Assembly (NCBI GenBank): GCA_947579665.1
Contig: OX388352.1
Span: 37,194,216-37,258,215 of the forward strand
Reading direction: 5' to 3'
DNA length: 64,000 nucleotides
Source of the DNA: Sympetrum striolatum
Lineage: Eukaryota > Arthropoda > Insecta > Odonata > Libellulidae
Numbering within the stretch: the stretch's first letter is position 1; every line of letters starts with the position of its first letter. The notes beneath the pieces were generated by a model. The model made no database searches. It was not told the origin of the DNA and worked only from the letters and a program-made list of their open reading frames with translations. Made by a program: the position numbers and the translations under genes. Below are positions 11,738 to 22,268 of the stretch, one piece after another.

Positions 11738-11862
11738 ATTTTTGGACCATAACTGATGCGAACGGGGAACCTTCTCATTACCAGTCGGGATTGCTAATGC
11801 ATCAACAAAGGATAACTTGCTAGATGGGAGAATTTAAATGTATATAGACCGCCTTAGTTGTA
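11738..11862 (-). repeat. tRNA-like patch, highly variable between units (U1)
   Basis: On the minus strand this patch has a tRNA-like half: TCCCGACTGGTAATGAGAA, then in U4 a B-box-like GTTCGAATCC. It is probably a decayed tRNA-derived SINE of a second family within element B. Compared with its flanks it differs strongly between units (25803-25925, 38396-38518, 58303-58430). Confidence 0.45.
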
Positions 11863-12248
11863 CACTACATGGAAATCTAGATAAAAGTTGGGTATATTTT
11901 ATCAAAATCCTCGCAATTTCGAATCGTAAACGATATTTCTCGACCAGAATAAGAATCTTTATTCTATTTTCCTTCTTTTGATGCTAGTTTCGACTTCCTA
12001 CAACTGTTTTTTCTAATTTAGTTTTGCAAAGCAAATAAACCTTACAACGAAAAAAGGAACTTTACGTGTATTTCTTATGGAAACATTTTCACCCGTCTGG
12101 GTTGGAACCGCGGACCTTAGGGAAATAAAAAGTAGCCTATACTCTGCGCGGGGTCGACTTTTAATAATGTAGAAAATTGTAAAGTTTTGCGACTCTCGGT
12201 TCTCGAGTTTTTAGCGAACATACATACACACCCACACTCTATTTTATA

Positions 12249-13610
12249 TAATAGATATCAATTACTTTAATACCAAATCAATAGCTTAGAAATAAACTGA
12301 CTACTTTTTACGTTGGAAAACCAGTGTGGGAACGTCGTTCTCATACGTTCGCGCTCCAATACACACCTGATTCAGTGCTCCTTTGAATTTTACAACATTA
12401 GGTTGAATTTTCAGTGATCGTTTTCATAATTTGGGCTATTTATTCCTGATTCATATAAGTATTTATTCTATGAAATTTCTCTCGCTTAAAGATAGTCCAA
12501 TTCAATTTAAGTTACCTCTTTTAAGCAATTTTGAGTTGACCTGAGTATCCCAAAATTTCCTGGGATATCTAACGCGAGGAAATTTTGGAATTCTCTTTGG
12601 ATTTCTCGGTTTCAGCGGACTCGTCTCTTTTCGTACTTTATCTTGCACTGCGTATCCCGCAAGTTACCAGTCTTAACCCTCCATGCTATGAATGGATTTA
12701 ATGTTAATGTAGTTCAATAATTTCATCAATAGATGGCTGCTATGTTCACTTTGATTGAGATTGGTCATTTTTAGCTGCAAACTCCAAGTTACTCAAAAAC
12801 AAGTTGACTATTCGAACACATGTAACCATTATTATCCTAAATATCTCACAATTCTCTTAGATAGATGTATGATAGTTTTAGTTAGTTATCACTGATCTGT
12901 ACGTAGGTATTAAAATCCTAGGTTAATAAACCAATTCAGAATTAACAATATAATTAACGACAGAATGCAATCCGCTTGAAAAAAGAACGAGAAATACTTC
13001 AACCAAATCCAAACTAAATCTGATGGTTAGTTATTCTATATTATGTTTTTATATTTGATGGCATTTCTAACGATAGTCTCAATAGAATTAGGATGTATAA
13101 AATTTGGGGAATGCAATATGATTATACGTCTTGGATTCGGCCCATAGTTTCTCTCTACAGGATGTTATTAATGAGGGTGAAAATGTGAGAAAGTAAACCA
13201 GCTGTTTGTCGGTTAAAATAGAAAATTTCTGAATTATGTTTCATAAAAAAACAGGAGTTTAGCCTATAAGGAAAACAATCGACTTATATCAAATCCGTGG
13301 TGAATTATTCTGGTTGAAAAGAATTGAGCATCTAACGCCTGGTTTACGATTCACATTAGATCCAAAATTTATAAATAAATCTTGTCTCTTCTAAATACAA
13401 GCCCTGAGATGAGTATCTTTTGCATAAGAAATAAATATCAGGTTAACTTATATTTTATTTTATTAATTTCCAAATTACCTCCAATATGACTCTGATTGTT
13501 ATACTAAAGATTACTGATAGGGAGCATTTGGTGTACTTTTGTTGGACCAAGAGGTGGCTTGAAAAAGTTTTGGAAACACTGCGCTAATTCATAATGATTC
13601 AATTCATTCA
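12249..13610. other. Non-coding stretch before the right arm (U1)
   Basis: No gene seen. Contains a conserved inverted repeat CCAAAATTTCC (12550-12560) / GGAAATTTTGG (12578-12588) with a 17-base spacer, present in U2, U3 and U4 as well. Colinear in U2 (26320-27682), U3 (38912-40255) and U4 (58815-60176). Confidence 0.5.
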
Positions 13611-13792
13611 AATTTGGCGCTGTATTCAGTAGGCGGGGCGACGGTGAATACGCCCTCTTAGGTTTGGCAACAGCGCTCTACTTTCAATTGGGTACCTCTG
13701 CATTGTTCATCCTCCTCTAGTACAAATGCAGCTGCTCAAGATCCACGGACTGAAAGGTTTTGGGGCGAAGTCTACCATGACAGGATAACCTT
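13611..13792 (-). repeat. Right arm of inverted pair (U1)
   Basis: Reverse-complement partner of 8391-8580. Present in every full unit (27683-27868 in U2, 40256-40440 in U3, 60177-60362 in U4). The right arm is more conserved between units than the left. Neither arm encodes a recognisable protein. Confidence 0.75.
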
Positions 13793-14989
13793 ACAGGAGT
13801 GGTAAATGTGAATTTATTTTTACGTATTTTTGTGTCAAAAATAGGATTTTTGAGTAACTACCCGATTCTCGAACCTTTCGTTAAGTCTATTAGTTTTGTA
13901 TTTTTCGATTCGAACAGAAATTTTATTTTATAACCTTGAAGATTCACTCATCTCTTATTAGAAAATATTAATTTAAACATTAAAATTTGTTTATATAATA
14001 TAAGAACGAGCTCAAATGTATTCTCTGTTTTGTCTCTAACTTAATGAACACAAATTAAAATTAATCATTTAAGGAATCGGAATCAGGAATCATACATGTA
14101 TTGGAAATTGTAGAAGTGTACGAAAATTATATTCTTATTATCCTGGGCTTTCATCTTTTAACCCAGGGTTTAAAATGGGTTATGGGACTTTATTTTCTTT
14201 TTTATAGGATTTATAAAATTTATTAATAATAGGGTTGAATGAGTTACCAGACATTATTTAAAATTTGTACGAAAATACTATTCTTACTATATTGGCCTTT
14301 CATATGGTAACAGGTTTTTATATTGCGTTTATAATAAGTTACGTTAATTTTTGTTCAATTCAAATGTTTACTAAATCTTAAACATTTTTATTGTTCATTG
14401 AGCTACATGATGTTATTTGCAATGTTAAAGAATAGGTTAGTCACACATTATTCTTTTAATACAAATCGGAACTATTATATAAAATTCGTTAATAAAATTC
14501 CAAGAAAATTTTGAAAATCAAAGAACAAACTGAATGCTAGAATACTGATAACTCCCAAAGAAGACTATTAAAAATAAATTCCAACCAATCAGGCTTGTAA
14601 TTAAAATAGGAAAAAGTATGTAGATATTTTATGAAAAGGATTACATCTTCCATACTTAAAGTTTATTGCATATTTTTTGCATCGTCATAAGAAAGGCCGT
14701 ATCGAAATGAAAGGTTTGGAGCTAAAATTTAATTTAAATCAGCTCATTCTAAACGAGAATAAGAAATTGAAATGTGTATGATGCGTAAAATGTATTAAGA
14801 TTAGTAATTTATGAGTCTAATATCTTACTCACAATCAGATTAATATAGCCATTGTTTACAAAAAGGAGTTCGAGGTGTTTCATATTCCTATAAGGGTCAA
14901 TTTTGGATAAATATCTAAGGAAGGTACAGCCGATGTAATGTACTAACCGTTTTTAGTTTTATTGACCAAAACTGACACAACGGAATACT

Positions 14990-17580
14990 TTGAATTCATT
15001 CCGAAAATAATGGAGATCTATGGGTAAAATAATATTTAAATATCACCAGCACATTCTGTAAACAAACAAGGCACGGGGGAACAGTGCATGAAATGTGCGA
15101 CACTTTGGTATTGCCCCATCAATGGTACTGTCTCAATATCGTGTGAAAATCAAACGTCACTTCGATTCCTCAGAAAAGAGATACTTAAATCTAATTTACT
15201 ATAAACCAATTCCACTTACACCTATCAGTTATAATATATATTTTAGCAAATATAATAATGTGCATTATTGTTCTAACGGACAATCAGCCTGAACCAGCAT
15301 CGAATTTTCACAAACAAATCATTTTTGACCCATTTAGTTGTTTGAAAACGTACTGAAGGTATTGTTGCTAGTCATCGCTACAGTTATTGTTATACATTTG
15401 AACTGGTATTAAAGGAATTAAAATCCTCGAGGTGAAATTAATATAACTGATTTCCTAGGGCAATTTAGTATTAAATCCTCTTATAGGAGCTTTAAAAACC
15501 ATTTTATATACATTCACATCTTCCATATTTTTTATTTTATGGTGTTTAAGCTATAGCCATGGCAGTTTCAATGTCTCAAGCTGGGAAAAACGATTTGCAG
15601 ATTTAAAATCAGCTTTTATCCTAATCATGGCATTAGCTGAGATGTTCGAACTAATGAGGGAAGCCGAGATATTTCCTTTGGTTTAGTCTCTTTTCTTCCG
15701 AATTGATTATTTAAAATCAAATTTAAAACTTTTTGGCTGAAAAAAGTAATTTTCATGATAATTTACAATTCGCATAATGAATGGAATGATTCAGTATTGA
15801 ATCATCTTCATATCAATCACATAATAATTTCAGCCTAAAGTGATCTAAATCCGATGAGCGATGTCAGGAGCGGCAAGTCAATCATACCCAATCGAGAATA
15901 CTTTAAGTGGGAACTTCTATTCAACTAGACTAATACTTGCTTATAACCTAGATGATCACAGATTTGTAGCTAGAATATATAATATTCAACATCAGGAAAT
16001 AGATTGGCGCTAATGAAAGGGAAGATAATCATTTACTGTAGAATTAAATAGTTTTATTAAGAATAAACTAGTGATACCATCCGAGGCTTTTTCCAAATTT
16101 AAATATATTTTTCTTTGTTGATGTTTTTATGGAAGTTGATATTATACAATAAGCGATTCTACCTTCTTTCAGCGATATTATATATTACTATTTACTATTA
16201 ACATAACTGTGACTGACGGTTTTAGGGAGTGATGGAAGGAGAATTAGCAGCTCGTTTGATGTGTTTTGGCTACAAATGTATTTATGTACTATGTAGGTTA
16301 TTACTATTTCCTACATATCATATAAATTATAGTGATAAATTCAATTTGTTCAATATCTTGAGTGGGACTTAAGTTATTGCCTTTCATTTACGAGGGCGAA
16401 ATTCGCGGTGTCGAAGCAGCGGCTGCGAATAGTCGGAAAACAAAAAGTGTTGGAGGAAAGTTGTAGTGCGTAAGCGAGCATAAGAATTATGCACTAATTG
16501 TTTAAGGCAATGCAATTCTTACCAATATACCTAATTCATCCTTTAATTTTACATTTAATCTATAGGATGAGATATCAGTTTTTTTTTCTTTCAATTCAAA
16601 GAACATCATTGGCACTCGAGAGGAAATTCGATGAACATCATCGGGGCTTAAGAGGCTATTGACCAATTAAATGCAAAGATAGCAACTGTGTTATACTAAA
16701 TAATTACCGAAAGAACTTCATCCATGCATGACAAATTTCCTCAATTCCGTTTTAATGTCGAACGGAATAAAAAGTTTAGGTGACATATGAATTGGGTTGC
16801 ACGGCGAACATTCTCTGAGGTCACCTTCTTCCTAAGCAATTTTTCGTTAATTTTCGGTTTCTTTAAACTAAATTACAGATAATTTACATCCATGCTAATG
16901 ATACGAGGACGGCTCGTACAATGAGTAACTGAGGAAAAGCACAGCATTTTATATTGGTTTGGAATATAAAATTAACAGTTTTAAAAATGATCACTGCTAA
17001 AAATTGCAACCATTCATTCAATCTCCGCTTCCTGACTTAGTATCGATATAATTTATAATAAAGATATATTATATCTAAATAAATATATTTAAACGAAATA
17101 TTTGGCACTCAATTGGAAAGGCACTAAAGACTCATACTTCGTCGTATTACCCGTCGCCAAAGCTCTATTTTCATAAATCATGATCTGCGAACATGATATT
17201 CATGCCTCTCATGACTGAATTACAATAAAGGATCTAATAAAGTGACTTAATAATTTAAGACAGTAATTTCAAAAATAAATAGTAAATATAATATGATCCC
17301 TATAATCATCATTTCATAAACCCAAATCTCGACGATCGTGTGGACGACCGCGTGTACTAAGTACTGCTGACAAATGGGTCACAGTCAAAATTGAATGAAT
17401 CGGATAAAATCGCTTTCGTCAAGGCGACTCATCCTGCAACCCGTCCTTGCAAACTCGTTCTGAGGAAGGCTCGGCCATACGGGTCAAAACTACTCTTCTG
17501 TTGATCCCTAGTCTGCACCCCCTACCACACGCCGGAAGGCCGCGTGCAGGGTTCTTACATAGACACAAGAAGAAAACAAA
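14990..17580. other. Non-coding part of U2 up to the LINE relic
   Basis: Matches U1 1070-2959 but keeps the 720-bp segment lost there (16779-17500). That segment holds no recognisable gene; near its end are CpG-rich words (ACGACCGCGTGTACTAAGTA, GCCATACGGGTC) shared with U3 and U4. U3 29080-31668 and U4 41620-44221 are colinear. Confidence 0.5.
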
Positions 17581-17850
17581 ACAGTGGACGATTCTGAGTA
17601 ACCAATACTTTGCAAGCAATATAACCACGTAAACCGAATTGAAGGCATTACTAAAGTGCAGTAGGATGAAGGCTGTTAATTTACTATAATCCATCGATTT
17701 ACGAATGTCATCAGTTTCCTAACTAAGGTTGCGGCGGTGCCATACGATTTCTGGAAACCAGATTGTGAACAGTCAAGAATCTAATTTTTATGTATGTATT
17801 CAGTAATTTGATGACGTGCGAGTTTCTTGAGGATAAAACTGATGGGTTGA
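17581..17850 (-). pseudogene. Non-LTR retrotransposon RT relic (U2)
   Basis: Same relic as in U1, here with the motif A region LLHFSNAFNSV in a 91-aa open stretch. The upstream finger region is frameshifted relative to U3. The downstream part (17440-17575) has an unrelated sequence rich in CGTGC/GGCC words that may come from another element. Confidence 0.72.
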
Positions 17851-17888
17851 AATCATCACAATTCAATTTAGAATTTTTCTAAATTGGT

Positions 17889-19015
17889 AACAATTTGTAG
17901 GCGCTAAGTCGTCGAAAATTTCCTATTCTTATGAATTATAAGCAACTATTGGTTTTAAAATACATTATGATATTTAGAGTAATTTTAATAACAAATAATA
18001 TTATTTTGATAACATAAGTTGATATCATGGTCTGATTAAACAGTTTTAACTGTTATCCTCGATAAGATCCATTCCTAAAAAGCTAACAAAAATTAATGAA
18101 TGACGGACGAAAAGGATTCACAGTGATTTATAAAATGATGAAATTATTTTAATGCATATTAATTGATAATTTATTCTTAGTATCAGAATTATGTATGCAT
18201 TTTTATTTTTATTCATGTACTGCCTCATTTCAAAAATGATTAAATACATTTAGGGAGATAATTTCTGCTTTCAGGGTTCTTACGTTAGGGCGCGGTTCTT
18301 ACACTTCGTTTACTATTCTTTCCCGAAAAAATATTCTTCATTTTCGTCAGAAAAATTAAATTAAGAATCACTGACTTCCTTTTTAGTATCAGTGTTATGC
18401 TTCGACGATTGAATTCATTTACCGTAGAAAACATCTACAACGTCCAGAATCTCAACATCAGACGACTGCTACAAAATATATAATCTTCTCTCGTTCGATC
18501 TAAAACTTGTTCGCCATTCTCATTAATAAAAACCAATTGAATTTTGAATTTATATTTAAAATAATTATAAATGTTATAATACACAATTCACTAATAAATC
18601 ATAAGGAAAAATAGAATACACCTTACAAAAATGTGAATTTTCGGTACCGTTGAATTCTTATATAAAATGCGACAATCGATCGAATAAAATCTCTTTAATA
18701 CTCCAAAATACTATAAAAATAATTAACTGAACTATTGAGCAAGCAATGCTCACACTTACACAAAAAGGGCTTCGTACACTCCTTAATATAAGAATTTTGT
18801 TAATCTACTTCGTCGCGCGATCGCACTCTTACTCAGATAAAATTCTTTAACTCTTGCAAAATACTAGAAAATTGAAAATGATTAGGTAAACGTATAAAAC
18901 ATTCACCATTCCAACTTTTGAAAATGAAAAGTTATAATCGGCAACCCCAAAACATTTTTCCTTATAAAAGATGCTGGTGTTCCCAGAATAACCCATGCGA
19001 GTAACGTAAGGTTAA
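17889..19015 (-). mobile_element. piggyBac-like relic, left end deleted (U2)
   Basis: Right end and TTAA (19012-19015) are intact. The left 190 bp or so, including the left TTAA and inverted repeat, were removed by the U2-specific 556-bp deletion whose join is at 17888/17889. Confidence 0.72.
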
Positions 19016-19517
19016 TAAATAGCTTAATTCAGCTCATACCTTTCAAATTACGTGGAGTACATACTCACAATTGACCACTCCTGAGATCTCCACTTGCATG
19101 GGTTTCTAAAATCAAGACGAAAATACTGATTCTTCCTTAAACGCATTCTAAGTAATAATAGTAACCAACGGGAGGATGATGACAAGAGTCACTATCTCGA
19201 TCCGGTTTCTTGATTGAGGGAATTCCCCAACTAAATCAGAAGTTTTGGAATTCCATCCAATTAAAGCAACTCTACTTTTAATTCTACGCAAATATTTTCC
19301 CCCATTAATACAGTGTAAAAGGTGACGCGAAGAATTTGACAGCCGGTAGAATGCACAGAAATTTAGAATCATATGTATTATTATGCATGTGCCATGTATA
19401 TTAAGTCCGTATGTGCAGAGACGCACGATTGCTGGGCTGGGAAGTATTTATGGCACTTATGAAGAAGGCAAATGTAATGTCCTCTAAGGATTTTTAGGTG
19501 TGTCCAAAGGATGGAAC

Positions 19518-19598
19518 ACTTTGGATGGTGGGAGCCAATGTGCGAAATGACCTAAGCTGTCGAAGCACTTTTAACAATACTACTACTAGTTGGGATGG
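19518..19598 (+). mobile_element. 5'-truncated SINE (U2)
   Basis: Same insertion as in U1; insert 19529-19587. One base of each target copy has since mutated (ACTTTGGATGG on the left, AGTTGGGATGG on the right). Confidence 0.83.
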
Positions 19599-19721
19599 GT
19601 CGCAGGGGTCCTGACTACGACCGGAAACGCGGCCATGGGAGACTACCACTTTTAGGGAGTAACTTCGTTTTAATATATAAACCCTCTGCAAATGTAGGCA
19701 GGGGCAGACGATTCTTAAGAG

Positions 19722-19877
19722 CCGAACAATCATTTACAGATTTTCTTTTGCAGAGGTTAACTACTGAACACTTTTCTACATTTAGCTGTAATTGCCAATC
19801 ATCGCACCATTTCATAATTCTATTTAAGTCGTTCGAAAGGGTTAATTGATCATCACAACTCTCTACTTCCCTGTAAA
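19722..19877 (-). pseudogene. Second LINE relic, RT thumb only (U2)
   Basis: Same as U1 with the WCDDWQ...LNVEKC block open. U2 lacks a 4-bp GAAC duplication that U1 has at the deletion join. Confidence 0.72.
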
Positions 19878-22108
19878 TGACCTATCACTTAGTCTAGACA
19901 TACCTTCCTTGCTCGTGAATCCTATTGTCTCTTACACTTTTCTCCACTGCACTGTAATGAATTCCAGGACTCTTCAAGACGAAGGGTACGTCAGGGGATT
20001 GGGCGAGGGTCCACAAAGTCAGCTCTTCTGCCAGGACATTCACACCCTGAATTCAAGCCACTTACTCCGAACACGAGGACCTCAGTTTTCCGTAATTCAA
20101 ACGGACAGTTTCATATCGATGCCAAACTACTCCCACACCACATCCTAGACATTTAGGTTCTCACGAGAACGCAGAATATCCTCGTAAGCACACTAAGAGG
20201 AATCTTTGGCCCCAACTTAGAAAACCATCCGCAGCTGAGAGTAAAATTGTGATCCTGTCCTCCGCACTTATTGCATCGGTGACGTACGATCCGCTACTAC
20301 CGCGCTCTGAATGAATTCAAGATGGAATAGTGGAGTTACTTCCCTCCCCCGCAGATTTCACAAGCATTGGCGCCGCTACGCGCTTGACGTCAGAGCGAAC
20401 TCCCTATCTGCGCAAGGGGGGGTTTCGGTTAGGCGCCGACACTTCGGAGGGCGGTGGCGGAGAAGGATATGGCGGAACGAACGTACTAAGCGGCAACTCG
20501 ATGCGCCGAGAACCTATGCGGTCGGATCGAACTCCCCAGCGCCATTGCTGTTCAAATGCTCGAAGATATGATTCTGCGATGATAGCGTCCATTGCTTGAG
20601 ATTCGCGTAAGGACTGATATCTTAAAACTCCGAGAACGGACCTCTATGTCGTCACGCCGTGTGCGGACCTGGGTCCCAAAAGACCCAGACTTTTAAAATC
20701 GATTTCTCGTAGAAATATTACTTCCCAAAGAAGATATGAATGAATATTGGATAAGGATTCTAATTTATAGAAAAAATTGGTGTCTCGAATTACATAATAA
20801 TTATGGCCACAAACAAGGCAAATATATTATACCCCAATAAGGTTCGGGAGGAAAACGACTATGTGAACATGAGTAGAGATGCAACGAGTAAACTCACAAT
20901 CAAAGCATAAAGCATAGACTAAGAGAACAGCTATATTGTATTACAGTGGAATGGTAAACTAGCTGACATTTTCTGTACTTAGAATTACTCCATCATAAGA
21001 TCGATAAAAGTTAGACGACTCAGCGATATAAAGTCCGGTGATTCCTGTAATTTTAATTCAGGAATATTTTTGCTAAAGATTTTAAATTCTAAAAACGATT
21101 TTCTAGGAAAGTTTCAATTAAGGAAATGCATTTCCGAGGTCTCCAGAGACCCGAGGTCCGTACTCCAAGAGTTGATAACCAATAAAAACTATTCGAAAAA
21201 TCTATCAACACAGATGTCGTCGTCGATTTTGTCGATTTAATTACCCCGGTAAGCGGCATCCACGAGTTCCGAGAGAAAATTAGGAAGCGTTGTGAGGATA
21301 GCTACTTTTAGTCGTTTATCCTTCAGAGAATTAAAAACTAAATAGTTATTGAAGGCAGAGATAAAGGCGTTTTACACCCCTTGACACTCAGTACTAACGA
21401 CTTGCAGGGCACAGTTATAACATACGAAAAAACAGAATAGGATGCCATTTATTTCAATAATATTTTTATATTGCTTATACCCCTCTTTGTACAGCACCTT
21501 CGTCAATTATTCAAGACATATTGAGATACTACAAAAGTAAATGTAAACATTTATCTTGTGGTATTTTAATCTTTACGTTGTTTATATATTGAGTTGTATA
21601 TTTGAGAGGTAAATTAATTGCATTATGAGAAGGTACTGTAAAATTATTTCGTCAAAAATAAAGTGCGACAACCATATATGGTAATATACGTAGCTGTTAT
21701 AACGTAAGAGTTTGGTTTTGTCTATGTTTTGTTTTCTTCTGTTTTATCTTTTTCTGTTTTGTCTTTGCAATGTTTGGTGTATGCTATATTTTGTTTGTGC
21801 TATGTTTTGTATTGTTCAGTCGTTCTCTTAGGATGTGGCTGGGCACAAGTAATCGAGTATGATGCGCACCTGCACGGCGACAGGTTTATTGGCTTCAACG
21901 CTAGTACGTCCTAGTCGTTGATGTTGGCCGGATTTACCCATATGCGGGCATCTTTCTCCATCTGGATAATCCCCCATTTTTATTGAGCCTTAACTTCCAT
22001 AAGTATCAATCCTTGAAATATACAGGAGCAATTATTTAAGATTTTCATAAAGGTCCTAATCTTCTTTTTCGGTTTTTCTTAAGATAAAACTCTCCGGTTT
22101 TGAATACT

Positions 22109-22268
22109 TAATAGTATTTTAGGGCTCCCGGATAGTCAAGTGGACAGCGCGTTTGCCTTCGGTAAAAGCGGTCCCGGGTTCGATTCCCGGTGGGAGCCAA
22201 TGTGCAAAATAACCTAAGCTGTCGAAGCACTTTTAATAATACTACTACAACTATATAATAGTATTTTA
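22109..22268 (+). mobile_element. Full-length tRNA-derived SINE (U2)
   Basis: Insert 22122-22255 with the same 13-bp flanks. The acceptor stem GGCTCCC/GGGAGCC is intact and the B box is perfect; the head is 22123-22199. The anticodon arm is irregular, with a G:A mismatch and an over-long loop, so a working tRNA is unlikely. Confidence 0.88.

Larger units (their letters stand above)
10269..12248 (-). mobile_element. Hairpin-ended element B, tandem relative of A (U1)
   Basis: Begins directly at the end of A with the same CTAG-hairpin start (CTAGCAGAAGTACCCGTTGA) and ends with the same roughly 250-bp block: CCCGTCTGGGTT, AACCG, CTTAGGGAAATAAAAA, TAGCCTATACTCTG, then CTCGGTTCTC and CACCCACACTCTATTTTATA. 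A third, decayed hairpin (CCCGTTGAATCTCAACAGG, near 10660) suggests B is itself a fusion of two members. Copies: 24334-26319 (U2), 37551-38911 (U3, truncated), 56820-58814 (U4, where CTAG has become CAAG). Confidence 0.5.
1..14061 (+). repeat. Macrosatellite unit U1 (14.06 kb)
   Basis: First full copy of the long tandem repeat. The sequence at the window start recurs in the same orientation at 14062, 28147, 40708 and 60629, and the order of internal landmarks is the same in each copy. In stretches aligned by eye the copies differ at about one to a few bases per hundred. Relative to the others, U1 carries a 130-bp SINE at 926 and lacks two blocks: about 720 bp at the junction 2880/2881 (matching U2 16779 to about 17500) and about 1.58 kb at about 5660 (matching U3 34247-35821). 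Restoring these gives about 16.2 kb. The phase of the unit is arbitrary because the array continues to the left. Confidence 0.95.

Noticed and set aside
22123..22199. Functional tRNA gene
   Set aside because: Acceptor stem and B box are good, but the anticodon arm is irregular, and the sequence continues into a SINE body and ACT tail inside a target duplication.
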